Made by a program: the position numbers and the translations under genes. From assembly GCA_014729315.1 (NCBI GenBank), contig WJKD01000651.1, positions 1 to 27,186 on the forward strand: a DNA stretch of 27,186 nt, written 5' to 3'. This document shows, in pieces, positions 15,950 through 24,663 of this stretch (its first letter is position 1; every line of letters starts with the position of its first letter). Under the pieces are notes generated by a model. It saw only the letters and a program-made list of their open reading frames with translations, had not been told where the DNA came from and made no database searches. Source of the stretch: Promethearchaeota archaeon (lineage in GTDB: Archaea; Asgardarchaeota; Lokiarchaeia; Sigynarchaeales; SOKP01).

Positions 15950-17047
15950 ATGTTAAAAGAATCTTTAGATGTGTATAGAAAGCTTCAAAAACATCTCGAT
16001 ACATTAAGTATCGGCTTTCCTGCCACTAAATCGGGCGTGGAAATCAGGATATTAAAATATCTTTTTACCCCAGAAGAAGCGGAACTCGCAACATATCTTA
16101 GTGAAAATTTCGAATCTGTGGAAGAGATCTATGACCGTGCTAAAAAATTAGTGAATTCTATTGATGAGTTAGAAGAGATTCTAAGAAATATGGTTAAGAA
16201 AGGGTGCTTACACTATAAAATAAGAGACCAAAAAAAACTTTATGCGAATGCCTACCTCATTATAGGTATGTACGAATTTCAAGTGAATAGACTTACCAAA
16301 GAATTTCTCGCAAATATGAGCCAATACGCTGAAGAAGCTTTAGGACTAGAATTATTTGGATATGGAATATCGCAATTTCGCACCGTCCCGGTAGAAGCAA
16401 GTTTAACTCCAGAGCATCACTTACCTACGTACGACGAGTTAATAAGTATTATTGAAACCGTGGAAGGCCCAATCTCAATAGCAAACTGTGTTTGTCGGCA
16501 AGGAAAAGAATTAATTGGAGAACCTTGTCAAATGACAACACGCATTGAGAATTGCTTAGGGTTCGGCGACCTTGCTCAAATGTATATTGAAGAAGGATGG
16601 GGTAGAGAAATAAGTAGAAAAGAAGCTATTGAAGTTTTAAGGAAAAATCAAGAAGAAGGATTAATACTGCAAGGAGAGAATGCTCAAAGACCGGGATTTA
16701 TCTGTAGTTGTTGTAGTTGTTGTTGCGGCGTCATTAGTACCTTGAAGGAATTTCCTAATGTTGCTCAATTTTTGCATCCCAGATACCATGCTGAAGTCGA
16801 TTCCGAGTTATGTGTAGGATGTGGAACTTGCATCGATCGATGTCAACTAAATGCGATTAAGATGCGTAAGGAACGATCTAAGATTAATATTAAACGTTGC
16901 ATAGGTTGTGGAAATTGTATCGCCGTGTGCCCCGAAAATGCTATAAGTTTAATTAAGCGCGAAAAAAAACCTGAACCTCCTGAAACCATCCAGGATATGT
17001 ATGCTGAAATTCTAGCAACTAAGCAAAAAATGAAAGGAATTAAATAG
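15950..17047 (+). CDS. Cys-rich iron-sulfur protein: winged-helix-like N-terminus plus 2x[4Fe-4S] ferredoxin domain
   Basis: 365 residues, soluble. Residues 1-110 resemble a helical/winged-helix domain (SGVEIRILKYLF, then EELEEILRNMVKKGCL). The middle (170-260) carries CVC (180-182), Cys193, Cys202, and a dense cluster of six cysteines at 252-259 in the order C-S-C-C-S-C-C-C followed by G. The C-terminal part (285-330) is a classic double ferredoxin: CVGCGTCIDRC (288-298) and CIGCGNCIAVC (317-327). In all 19 Cys are seen. Such proteins usually carry electrons or serve as partner subunits; the middle cluster could bind another Fe-S cluster or a metal. The redox partner is not identifiable from the neighbours. 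The TTTTGAT/AAAAATG context offers no Shine-Dalgarno sequence. Confidence 0.82.
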   Translation: MLKESLDVYRKLQKHLDTLSIGFPATKSGVEIRILKYLFTPEEAELATYLSENFESVEEIYDRAKKLVNSIDELEEILRNMVKKGCLHYKIRDQKKLYANAYLIIGMYEFQVNRLTKEFLANMSQYAEEALGLELFGYGISQFRTVPVEASLTPEHHLPTYDELISIIETVEGPISIANCVCRQGKELIGEPCQMTTRIENCLGFGDLAQMYIEEGWGREISRKEAIEVLRKNQEEGLILQGENAQRPGFICSCCSCCCGVISTLKEFPNVAQFLHPRYHAEVDSELCVGCGTCIDRCQLNAIKMRKERSKINIKRCIGCGNCIAVCPENAISLIKREKKPEPPETIQDMYAEILATKQKMKGIK

Positions 17048-17275
17048 AAAAACCGAAATATCTTCATATATCCATTTATTTGTTAAAATTTCAAGTTTCG
17101 AGAACTAGACCCAGATCATTTCTTTTTTTCAATTCGTAATATGAAATGTGTTTTAGGTATTCTAAAATCTTAGTATGGGTTTAATTATTTTAAAACTAAA
17201 CGCATATCTCAATTTCTTCTTATTTAGGAATATCTATTTCTTTTCTAGGTCAACTTTAATTAAAGCAAATAAAAG

Positions 17276-17284
17276 TTTATAAAT
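17276..17284 (+). promoter_or_regulatory. TATA box for the zinc-ribbon gene
   Basis: GTTTATAAATT matches the archaeal TATA consensus well, with AAA before it resembling a BRE. A start site about 25 bases downstream falls near 17305, at the left edge of the inverted repeat 17309-17336, some 50 bases before ATG 17359. Confidence 0.55.
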
Positions 17285-17308
17285 TTGAACACGAAATAAT
17301 TATTACAA

Positions 17309-17336
17309 TTCCGTTATTTTCTCTAATATAACGGAA
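17309..17336. repeat. Inverted repeat at the predicted transcription start
   Basis: Perfect 9-base arms TTCCGTTAT (17309-17317) and ATAACGGAA (17328-17336) with a 10-base spacer. The CG-containing arms stand out against the A/T background. It lies just downstream of a good TATA box and 22 bases before the start codon, so it could be a repressor operator or a leader hairpin. Confidence 0.55.
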
Positions 17337-17358
17337 AAAAATCTTATAGTTAGTAAAA

Positions 17359-18525
17359 ATGAGTTTATTCTTCTCGGGAAAGAAAAAAAAAGAAATTAAA
17401 TGTTATAATTGCGGATATAAAGTAGTTAAACCATACCCGAAAGATCAAATATGTCCGAAATGCGGGAAGTTTATTCCAGATCTCTTGGAATTCATTAGAC
17501 AGCAAGAAGAGGAATCGGCTAAAACAAACCCAAAAGAATTTCAAACCAAAAATGCAACCTTATCCTCTAAATTAAAGGATAAGGTCAAAATTAAACAAAA
17601 ATCTATGGATGTATCCTTAGAAGAAGATAAAGTCGAACTTAAAAAAGGAGAATACGTAAAACTCCTCGGCATAACTTCTGTTGATCGGTCTCAGATATTT
17701 TGCAGTAACGAAAATTACGTTTATCTTTTGGAGCTGACCAATAACTTAGATTTTATTGCAACGAGTATTCTGGGAGGAGAACTTGATAAAATGATTCTCA
17801 TCACGAACGAAGGAAAAGAAGAAAAGTGTCAATTTTTCGTTATGAATGATATCATTTACATAGTCTATGGATTATTTCCGGATAAAAAGGGACAATGGAT
17901 ATTAAAGCAAATGGCAGACCATTTCAGGGAGATAATAGATGGTCAAAATGTAAATCAGTTGAGTAAACTAAAGAAACATCAATTAGGTATAAAATTTAAC
18001 GGAATAACCAAATTTATTTTAAAGGAATATCTCAAACTCCAAGAAGTATTTTCGGAGAAAGACATTGCTTACGTAGAAGATAAAATACGAATAGATTATC
18101 TTGGACTATCTTCAAAATCTATAGGTGTTATATCTCTATTATTAGGGAAGGATCTTGATGTAGAATTACCTGGTGAATTTGAAGATCCCGAGGAAGAGTT
18201 GGAAATGAAAGAATCGGTTTTAACTGCGAAAATAGAAGCTCTTGCTGCGAACACTATTGGGAATACCGATGCTATGCCCCGTTGGATTGCGGTTAAAATG
18301 GGTTTTCAAAATTATCGTTTTTTAACTTTTCAAAAATATAAAAACGATTACTTTTTATCACTTCTTTCAGAAGGAAATCTACATAAGATAAGAAAAGTTG
18401 AGGATAAGTTAGAACCCTACATTGAACATGTAATTGATGACCCATTTATTGGCAATTTGAAACCATTTAATAGGTTAAAAATGACGTTGAAAGAGTTCTT
18501 CAGCAAATCAAGAGAATTTACTTGA
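17359..18525 (+). CDS. Hypothetical protein with N-terminal zinc ribbon
   Basis: A 388-residue soluble protein. Cys15-x2-Cys18 and Cys32-x2-Cys35 (CYNCGY ... CPKCGK) form a typical zinc ribbon. The next ~50 residues are polar and low-complexity and probably a linker. Residues 90-388 form a mixed alpha/beta domain that I do not recognise; several segments (LLGITSVDRSQIFCSNENYVYLLEL, FFVMNDIIYIVYGLF) look like beta strands and there are charged helices, but no catalytic motif. Function unknown. It has its own promoter with the inverted repeat and converges on the MFS gene with 64 bases between the stops. Confidence 0.75.
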   Translation: MSLFFSGKKKKEIKCYNCGYKVVKPYPKDQICPKCGKFIPDLLEFIRQQEEESAKTNPKEFQTKNATLSSKLKDKVKIKQKSMDVSLEEDKVELKKGEYVKLLGITSVDRSQIFCSNENYVYLLELTNNLDFIATSILGGELDKMILITNEGKEEKCQFFVMNDIIYIVYGLFPDKKGQWILKQMADHFREIIDGQNVNQLSKLKKHQLGIKFNGITKFILKEYLKLQEVFSEKDIAYVEDKIRIDYLGLSSKSIGVISLLLGKDLDVELPGEFEDPEEELEMKESVLTAKIEALAANTIGNTDAMPRWIAVKMGFQNYRFLTFQKYKNDYFLSLLSEGNLHKIRKVEDKLEPYIEHVIDDPFIGNLKPFNRLKMTLKEFFSKSREFT

Positions 18526-18589
18526 TTGTTTTATCTCTAATTTAATAGTTTTTCTCATGTCGTACTTTTTTCAATGGATAACTCTTGAA

Positions 18590-19840
18590 TCATAAACCTT
18601 TGAAAGTATCTCCAGACGCTTGTTTTACTTTAATGAACTTGACACTAATTAAGAATGTAAAGAAAATTGTAATTGAAATTAGATAATAAGGTAGATATGT
18701 GGATAATTCTCCTAAATAGCAGATTAAAACCGGTCCAAAAGCGCCTAAGAAGAATCCAAGAGTGTTGGATATACCAAAAGCGCTTCCCTTCAAATCCGGA
18801 TAATTTCTCTCAACCGTTTTTGAAAGTATGGCGTATCCTGAAGTCTGAAATAGTGCAAATCCTATTCCAATAAAAACTCCAATAATAATGAAAGTAATAA
18901 AGCTTACCGAAATAAAAAGAATTAGTCCAATTAATATAATAAGAATTTGGCTGTAAAGCAGAACCTTTTTGACTCCGTAATTATCGCTCAAATATCCACC
19001 AAACATTATAAAAAACATGTATATTAAAACAATGGCTAAAATGAAATAGGTTGCTTCAATTTGGTTTAATCCAAAATTAACTTGGATTTGCCAGATAAAC
19101 AGAACATAAATGCCAGAAAATAAGAACCACCTTATACTATTTAGTATAACAATTGATATGAATTCCTTGTCTTTTATAAGAGTAAATAATTCTGTCCTTC
19201 GAATTTTTTTTGTTGCCTTTTTGTCTTGAGCTTTTAACATATTTTTATTATTTTTGCTTCGCTTTTCCTTTATAAAAACTAATACAAGAATTGCAGAAAC
19301 TATCCCCAAAATTGTTGAAAATAAAAATATTGTTCGAAAACCAAGATAATTGGATATATATCCTCCGATAATAATACCTCCGAAGTAGCCACATGTCATA
19401 GATACTGAAAATAAGGCCATTCCCTTACCGTGTTCTTCGTCCTTTCGATAATGATCACCAACCATTGCTTGGAGGATAGAACTATATGCGCCTGCACCTT
19501 GTATGGCCCTAAATATGATTAATTGTAGAATATCTTGTGCTAAATAACAAAGAAATGTTCCAATTACATAAATGAAGATTCCTAATAAGATTAATATCTT
19601 TCTTCCTATTTTATCGGATGCTCTTGCCATAGGAAATTGGAATATTGCTTGTGTTATGGAAAAGATCCCGATTATTATTCCGTATGATGTAAGACTACCC
19701 GCTAAACTCAAAACGAAATCAGGCAAACCAATCTCGATTATGCTTATCCCTAAATTTCTGAAAAAATTCGCGAATAATAAGGCAAATACAAAGATTCTAG
19801 TCTTTTTTTCAAATGGTGGGTCGTTAGCTTCGTTTTCCAT
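18590..19840 (-). CDS. Major facilitator superfamily transporter
   Basis: A 416-residue membrane protein with about 12 predicted hydrophobic segments in two halves joined by a charged cytoplasmic loop (residues ~195-215, KEKRSKNNKN then basic residues). The MFS motif A is seen in the first half as ASDKIGRK (74-81) and in the second as FGGYLSDNYGVKK. The loop between segments 4 and 5 has RAIQGAG, the motif B region. The length and layout fit drug or sugar efflux/uptake carriers of the 12-segment type; the substrate cannot be told. The gene runs opposite to its neighbours, and a short divergent spacer (19841-19948) separates it from the next + strand gene. ATG 19840 is used. Confidence 0.9.
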   Translation of the reverse strand: MENEANDPPFEKKTRIFVFALLFANFFRNLGISIIEIGLPDFVLSLAGSLTSYGIIIGIFSITQAIFQFPMARASDKIGRKILILLGIFIYVIGTFLCYLAQDILQLIIFRAIQGAGAYSSILQAMVGDHYRKDEEHGKGMALFSVSMTCGYFGGIIIGGYISNYLGFRTIFLFSTILGIVSAILVLVFIKEKRSKNNKNMLKAQDKKATKKIRRTELFTLIKDKEFISIVILNSIRWFLFSGIYVLFIWQIQVNFGLNQIEATYFILAIVLIYMFFIMFGGYLSDNYGVKKVLLYSQILIILIGLILFISVSFITFIIIGVFIGIGFALFQTSGYAILSKTVERNYPDLKGSAFGISNTLGFFLGAFGPVLICYLGELSTYLPYYLISITIFFTFLISVKFIKVKQASGDTFKGL

Positions 19841-19948
19841 TGATCACTAGCAAAACAATTAATTTAATTAAATCCAGTTAGAAGATATATTAGATACCTC
19901 AGTTAATATTTACATTATTGCGATTATGATATTAATAGGTATAACTTT

Positions 19949-20512
19949 ATGAAAAATAAAAGTTTATTGATTTTAAATACTCTAACAATCATTGCCTTTG
20001 TTTTATATGGTATTGGGATTATCCTTTACACCTTAATCCTTGATCAAAGGTGGGGAAATGCGGCGATTGACTTAGGTATCCAAATTCTTGGACCTATATT
20101 AGGAACCATAATTGTTTTATTAATCGAGATTGGGATATTGATATCGTCGTATTATCTTTCCAAATTAAATCAATTTTCCACCGCAATAAATGTATTTCTA
20201 TGTTGGTTTTGGATTTTCTCACTTTATCAATGTGCAATAAACACTTTTCTTAGCATAAATAACCTCCCAAACGAACCAATTAATCTTTTTTTTAAAACCA
20301 TTTGGCCCCTATTTTGGTATCCAATTAAGGAACTAGTATTTATTGGAATTTCTATTATACTGACTTATATTTGGTTTATCAAGATAGAACAAGACGAAAA
20401 TATAACGAAATACGATTTCTTTCTGATCTTTTTGATAATAATCTCATTTTGGTTAACGATTGCAGCCAGCCAGATCTCTCTAATAAATAAAAAATCTAAT
20501 GTCTATTCCTAA
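19949..20512 (+). CDS. Small integral membrane protein of unknown function
   Basis: A 187-residue protein with about five hydrophobic segments (residues ~5-30, 40-70, 77-105, 113-147 and 155-182). There is no signal peptide distinct from the first segment and no recognised motif. It diverges from the MFS gene, with 108 bases between the starts; a shared divergent promoter region is possible. Its 3' end overlaps that of the zinc-ribbon gene by 4 bases on the opposite strand. Coding status rests on an intact frame and membrane-like composition only. Confidence 0.6.
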   Translation: MKNKSLLILNTLTIIAFVLYGIGIILYTLILDQRWGNAAIDLGIQILGPILGTIIVLLIEIGILISSYYLSKLNQFSTAINVFLCWFWIFSLYQCAINTFLSINNLPNEPINLFFKTIWPLFWYPIKELVFIGISIILTYIWFIKIEQDENITKYDFFLIFLIIISFWLTIAASQISLINKKSNVYS

Positions 20513-20832
20513 GTCTTTTTTTGATCTTCTTCTTTTTTTTCCTTAAATTCCTTCCATACTTTCTTAATTCTTTTTTTATATTCAGCAGATTTCTTTTTTG
20601 CGACATTCTTTAACAGATTAACGAATTTGTGTGTTGTCTGCTGGGATTGATTTAAGTTTTTTTTAGAGAGAATTTCTTGAAGTCCTCGGTCTGAAGTATC
20701 GATCTTTGCGCCACAACTTTCACAATAGACCGTTTTCCCGTCTAAGAGATCCTTTATCAACTCCTCGGGTAGAGTTTCACCGCATTCTATACAGAATAAA
20801 AAATTATCTGTATTTTTCTCTGCGTTCGGCAA
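20509..20832 (-). CDS. Small zinc-ribbon protein
   Basis: 107 residues. CIECGE (14-19) and CESCGA (37-42) form a C2/C2 zinc ribbon; the rest is a Lys/Glu-rich helical tail (VWKEFKEKKEEDQKK). Its role is unknown; nucleic-acid or protein binding would be the usual roles of such a fold. The TTG start at 20832 is supported by a purine-rich GAGGAAGGA just upstream on this strand, an unusual Shine-Dalgarno sequence for this window. It converges with the membrane protein gene, the stops overlapping by 4 bases. Confidence 0.65.
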   Translation of the reverse strand: MPNAEKNTDNFLFCIECGETLPEELIKDLLDGKTVYCESCGAKIDTSDRGLQEILSKKNLNQSQQTTHKFVNLLKNVAKKKSAEYKKRIKKVWKEFKEKKEEDQKKT

Positions 20833-20955
20833 ATATCCTTCCTCGTCTTTTTACCTTAAAAGAGTATAATCTATATGCTATTACTAATATAATTAATAAT
20901 ATCTAAATATTAAAACTATATAATTCAAAAATATTCGAAAGCAAAATATATTATT

Positions 20956-23436
20956 ATGCTAAAAATCGAAAAAGACGAGGAAAATATCTTTCAAGTATCA
21001 AATAATTTTTTAACCTTTGAATTTAATAAAAAAGGTGAAAACAAGGGCAAATTTAAAATTGTCTATAAGCTTCTTAACTCTTCCTTCTTAAAAATAGAGG
21101 GGTGTTATTCAAGTATAAATTTTTATAGAGAATCTCCAAAGGACTTGAAATCATGCACCTCGAAAGATTTTGAGTTCATTAGTAATGCTAATATTATTGA
21201 TGAAATATTTGGAGAGGGATTAATCATTCTTTTTACACCTTCAGAATTGAATAAAAACGAGAATTTTAGCTTTACAATTCAAGTCAAAATTTATGAAGAG
21301 CAAGATTTTATATTACTCAAGCTTATCGATATTAAGCAATTAAGTTCTGAAAATTATCTAGTTCATAGCATTGCTCCCTTAACTGTGGAAAATAGTCATA
21401 TATGGTTATTGGGAAAAAAAAAACCCTCTAACCTTTCAAATATTACATGGTTCAAACATGGTTGGCAGAGTTGGAGTCCTTGTAAGCTGTTATATGGGAA
21501 TGAAAAAGATTCACAAGGTCCCGAATTAGAAATTTTTAAGATAGTGTACGATAACCAAGATTATGGGATAAAAGGGAGATTTTACAGCGAATACTGCACA
21601 GCCATCACCGATTCCAGCTCAAAAAATACTTTAATTTTAGGATTTATCTCTTTTAAGCAACAATTTACTCGAATCATTTTAGATTACTCAAAAACCCCTG
21701 ATCTAACTCTATTAACTGCCTTTGGATGTATGGATGGAATAAAGCTCCCAAATTCCGAAATTGATTCTTCCGAAGAATTATATATTAGTTATGAGACAAA
21801 AAATACGGGTTATTTAGGATTAATTAAATATGCTGAAATTATTAAAGATTACTTAGCTATTGAACGAATTTCAGAGGTTCCTATGGGCTGGTGTAGCTGG
21901 TATTATTATTACACCGAAATCTCTCAATCAGAGATGATAAAAAACCTCGAATTTTTTCAGGAAAATCGAGAAAACATTCCAATTGATTTTATTCAACTTG
22001 ACGACGGATATTTTACGGAAATAGGAGATTATAAAAGCATTAACGATAAATTTCCTAACGGGTTGGAATGGTTATACAAACAAATAAATTCAGCGGGATT
22101 TAAAGGAGGTATCTGGACTGCTCCCTTTTTTGCTGTTAGGAAATCAAAATTATTCAAAAATCACCGAGAATGGTTTCTCAAGAAATCAGGGAAATTATTA
22201 AAGACAAGCTTTAATTGGAATGCTTTTGAGTATAGTTTAGATTTATCAAACTTGGAAGTTCTGGAATACTTAACAAATTTTTATTCGGCACTTCCTTATG
22301 CTTATGCGGGATTCAATAAAGATAACGAAAATCTATTAATCGAATTTTTGAAGATTGATTTCCTCTATTCTGCGATACCATATGGAGTTGATTTTAAGAA
22401 CAACTCGTTAACTAGAGCCCAAATTTATTATAAAGGGATTAAAACCATAAGAGATGCGATAACTGAAAATGTTTTCTTACTGGGTTGTGGAGCTCCCCTA
22501 GGACCTTGTATAGGTCTTGTAGACGCAATGAGAATAGGTTACGATACGGGGCCCTTATGGGAGGATGTGGAGAAAGATCAGGAAAGAAAAGGAGTGTCAT
22601 TACCATGTTTAAAGGTTGCCTTAATTAATATCGTATACAGGTCATTTATGCATAATAATCTTTGGATTAATGATCCCGATTGCTTGATGATAAGAAGAAC
22701 TAATACTGACCTTAATTTAGACGAGATCAGATTACAAATTACACTAATTGGGCTTTCTGGGGGTCAAGTCTTGATTTCCGACGATATGGCAGAATTATCT
22801 GAAGAAGAACTAAGTGACGCCAAATTAGTCATCCCACCATATAATTCAGAGGAGCATACCGCATTTCCTGTTGATTGTTTTACTTCAAAGCTACCTTCGA
22901 TTTATCTCCTTGAAACTCATGAGTCAGTTGGACATAGATATTTGGTTGCGTTTATTAATTGGTCGGAGGAAAAAAACGATAAAAAACAGAGAATTTCGGA
23001 AATCATTCCCTTCAATGACGAAGAAATCAACCAATTTCTTGTTTTTGATTTTTGGAACGAAGTATATCTAGGTCAATACAACATAAATGATAAAATTAAA
23101 CTAAAAAACATACTTCCTCATTCATGTAGGTATTTATCCTTAGTTCCAATTGACGAAGAAGATGAAGAAGAACCAATATTTCTCTCATCTAATTTGCATA
23201 TTACCCAAGGCTGTTGGGAAATCACAGATTTTGATTATAACAAGGACGAAGATAAGATCTCCATGATAATTGATTTGGAAGGTGAGAGAGAGGGGTGGTT
23301 ATTTCTCAAATTACCGAAGGATAAAGAGATTGGGGAATATAGTTCAGATTATGTAAAAATTGACAAAAAAAATAATATCTGGAAAGTCTATGTCGAATTT
23401 ATTAATAGTAGTTTAATTGAAATTGGACTCTCTTAA
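20956..23436 (+). CDS. GH36-type alpha-galactosidase-like glycoside hydrolase
   Basis: An 826-residue protein without a signal peptide, so probably intracellular. Residues 1-300 look like the N-terminal beta-sandwich. The catalytic barrel begins with PMGWCSWYYYY (309-319) and carries IQLDDGY (346-352), then IWTAPFFAV, then the nucleophile Asp468 in FLKIDFLYS and the acid/base Asp530 in RIGYDTGPLW; these spacings fit clan GH-D, family GH36. Residues ~640-826 form the C-terminal beta domain. The enzyme would hydrolyse terminal alpha-galactosides, or an alternative sugar; plant-type raffinose synthases are relatives. It diverges from the small zinc-ribbon gene. An MFS carrier sits about 1 kb away, but a link to sugar uptake is only conjecture. 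Confidence 0.85.
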   Translation: MLKIEKDEENIFQVSNNFLTFEFNKKGENKGKFKIVYKLLNSSFLKIEGCYSSINFYRESPKDLKSCTSKDFEFISNANIIDEIFGEGLIILFTPSELNKNENFSFTIQVKIYEEQDFILLKLIDIKQLSSENYLVHSIAPLTVENSHIWLLGKKKPSNLSNITWFKHGWQSWSPCKLLYGNEKDSQGPELEIFKIVYDNQDYGIKGRFYSEYCTAITDSSSKNTLILGFISFKQQFTRIILDYSKTPDLTLLTAFGCMDGIKLPNSEIDSSEELYISYETKNTGYLGLIKYAEIIKDYLAIERISEVPMGWCSWYYYYTEISQSEMIKNLEFFQENRENIPIDFIQLDDGYFTEIGDYKSINDKFPNGLEWLYKQINSAGFKGGIWTAPFFAVRKSKLFKNHREWFLKKSGKLLKTSFNWNAFEYSLDLSNLEVLEYLTNFYSALPYAYAGFNKDNENLLIEFLKIDFLYSAIPYGVDFKNNSLTRAQIYYKGIKTIRDAITENVFLLGCGAPLGPCIGLVDAMRIGYDTGPLWEDVEKDQERKGVSLPCLKVALINIVYRSFMHNNLWINDPDCLMIRRTNTDLNLDEIRLQITLIGLSGGQVLISDDMAELSEEELSDAKLVIPPYNSEEHTAFPVDCFTSKLPSIYLLETHESVGHRYLVAFINWSEEKNDKKQRISEIIPFNDEEINQFLVFDFWNEVYLGQYNINDKIKLKNILPHSCRYLSLVPIDEEDEEEPIFLSSNLHITQGCWEITDFDYNKDEDKISMIIDLEGEREGWLFLKLPKDKEIGEYSSDYVKIDKKNNIWKVYVEFINSSLIEIGLS

Positions 23437-23442
23437 AAAAAA

Positions 23443-23451
23443 TTTTTTTTT
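23443..23451 (+). terminator. T-tract terminator after the GH36 gene
   Basis: Nine T on the + strand, 6 bases after the stop codon, preceded by a run of A. This fits the archaeal U-run signal. Confidence 0.45.
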
Positions 23452-23480
23452 ACTAAAATTAATTAGAGCTTATTGGATTA

Positions 23481-23490
23481 CTATTTATAG
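23481..23490 (+). promoter_or_regulatory. TATA-like element for LRR paralog 5
   Basis: CTATTTATAG lies about 26 bases before ATG 23512, which places the transcription start at or close to the start codon, i.e. a leaderless message. Confidence 0.4.
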
Positions 23491-23511
23491 AAAAATGTTA
23501 TTATAATTTTC

Positions 23512-24489
23512 ATGAATCTATTTCCAAATTTAATTTACGAGGATTATCTCAACGGAAAAATTAATAGAAATACTGCTATAAATTTATTAAGAGTCATCAT
23601 TGAGAATTCTGATAACCCTTTGCGTAGAATTACGAGCCTAAAATATTTGGATGAAATCTCTCCTAAAAACGACTCGCTTTTCAGCTATATAGAAAATTTA
23701 CTGATTTCTGATGCTAACGCCGAGCTTAGGTTTATTGCTGCTGATATGATTCGTTATCATTTTCTTAAGAAGTCCTTCCGATTGTTAAAATGGTTACTAA
23801 ACTACGAGGATGATTACCATTGCTCAATCAAGGTTATTGAATCTTTAGTTGAGATAAATTCTCTTGACGTTAGGAAGTTATTTATCAAAGAATTAAAAGA
23901 AATTTCAAAAATAAAATATCTCGATTCAATAAATACTTATAGAAATAAATTTAGAAAGGATGTAAAAACACTACTTAAAGGAAGTTATCTCAAGGTAATA
24001 AAAATATCTGAACTTGCTGACATCTTAATCAATTTTAAAACAATTCGAGCATTAATAGATAAGTTTTATACTGTATATTACGGAACTAAAAACGCTCATA
24101 TAATTAAGTTAGATTTCTCTGAAGTTGGATGGAACATCAATATTTGGAAACAAAAATATGCCAAAAGAATTACAAATCTCCAGGATATTACTGGGTTATT
24201 TAATTTAAAACATTTGAATACTCTTGATCTGTCCAATAATCGACTTAAGTACATTAAAAACTTGTCAAAACTAAAGAATCTACAGTATTTGTATTTAACT
24301 AATAATAGGCTCGATGATCCGATTAATCTAGAATATCTTAAAAAAATTGGAAGCTTAAAATATTTGGATATAAAAGGTAATAGGATAACTACATATTTAT
24401 CAAAGCACGATTTCGGACATCTTCATTTGAGAACTGATGGAATGAAAAGTCCAATTCTCCAATACTACTTTAGCCAATTAAAAAAATGA
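23512..24489 (+). CDS. HEAT-like protein with short LRR tail (LRR paralog 5, outside the array)
   Basis: A 325-residue soluble protein. Residues 1-135 are the same HEAT-like domain as in the 2202-9099 array, gap-free against paralogs 1-3 (TA at 21-22, IEN at 60-62, and a KS where the others have KA at 87-88). The linker with ADILINFKTIRALIDKF (169-185) and KLDFSEVGWN (199-208) also matches. Only about three LRRs follow (236-295), and they differ in type: 22-residue SDS22-like units with LDLSNN, LYLTNN and LDIKGN and no LP motif. This suggests a retained N-terminal domain with a much shortened or exchanged repeat part. The stop codon is clean, so this is not an obvious truncation by mutation. 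Confidence 0.85.
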   Translation: MNLFPNLIYEDYLNGKINRNTAINLLRVIIENSDNPLRRITSLKYLDEISPKNDSLFSYIENLLISDANAELRFIAADMIRYHFLKKSFRLLKWLLNYEDDYHCSIKVIESLVEINSLDVRKLFIKELKEISKIKYLDSINTYRNKFRKDVKTLLKGSYLKVIKISELADILINFKTIRALIDKFYTVYYGTKNAHIIKLDFSEVGWNINIWKQKYAKRITNLQDITGLFNLKHLNTLDLSNNRLKYIKNLSKLKNLQYLYLTNNRLDDPINLEYLKKIGSLKYLDIKGNRITTYLSKHDFGHLHLRTDGMKSPILQYYFSQLKK

Positions 24490-24642
24490 TTAAATTAAGT
24501 AATTTAAAAAATTTTTATACTAATTCAAATTGATAGATTTAGCCCGATATATTAAAAAAGCTATATAGCAATTAAAAAGACATATCGAATTAGATTCTAT
24601 TTCTGGATTGGAACGAAAAAAATCTAAAATCCTCTTAAAAGG

Positions 24643-24663
24643 AAATAAAGAAAAAAAAAGAAA
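24643..24663 (-). terminator. T-rich terminator after the RuBisCO-like gene
   Basis: On the - strand a T-rich run (T9 plus further T) begins directly behind the stop codon. A weak near-palindrome (TCCT...AGGA) lies next to it. Confidence 0.4.

Larger units (their letters stand above)
17048..17358. other. Intergenic region upstream of the zinc-ribbon gene
   Basis: 311 bases without a gene. It contains a TATA-like TTTATAAAT near 17276-17285 and the inverted repeat described at 17309-17336. The first ~200 bases are AT-rich spacer in which nothing else was recognised. Confidence 0.5.

Noticed and set aside
18590..23436. A sugar-uptake operon joining the MFS transporter and the GH36 enzyme
   Set aside because: They are on opposite strands and separated by two unrelated genes, so a functional link is not supported.
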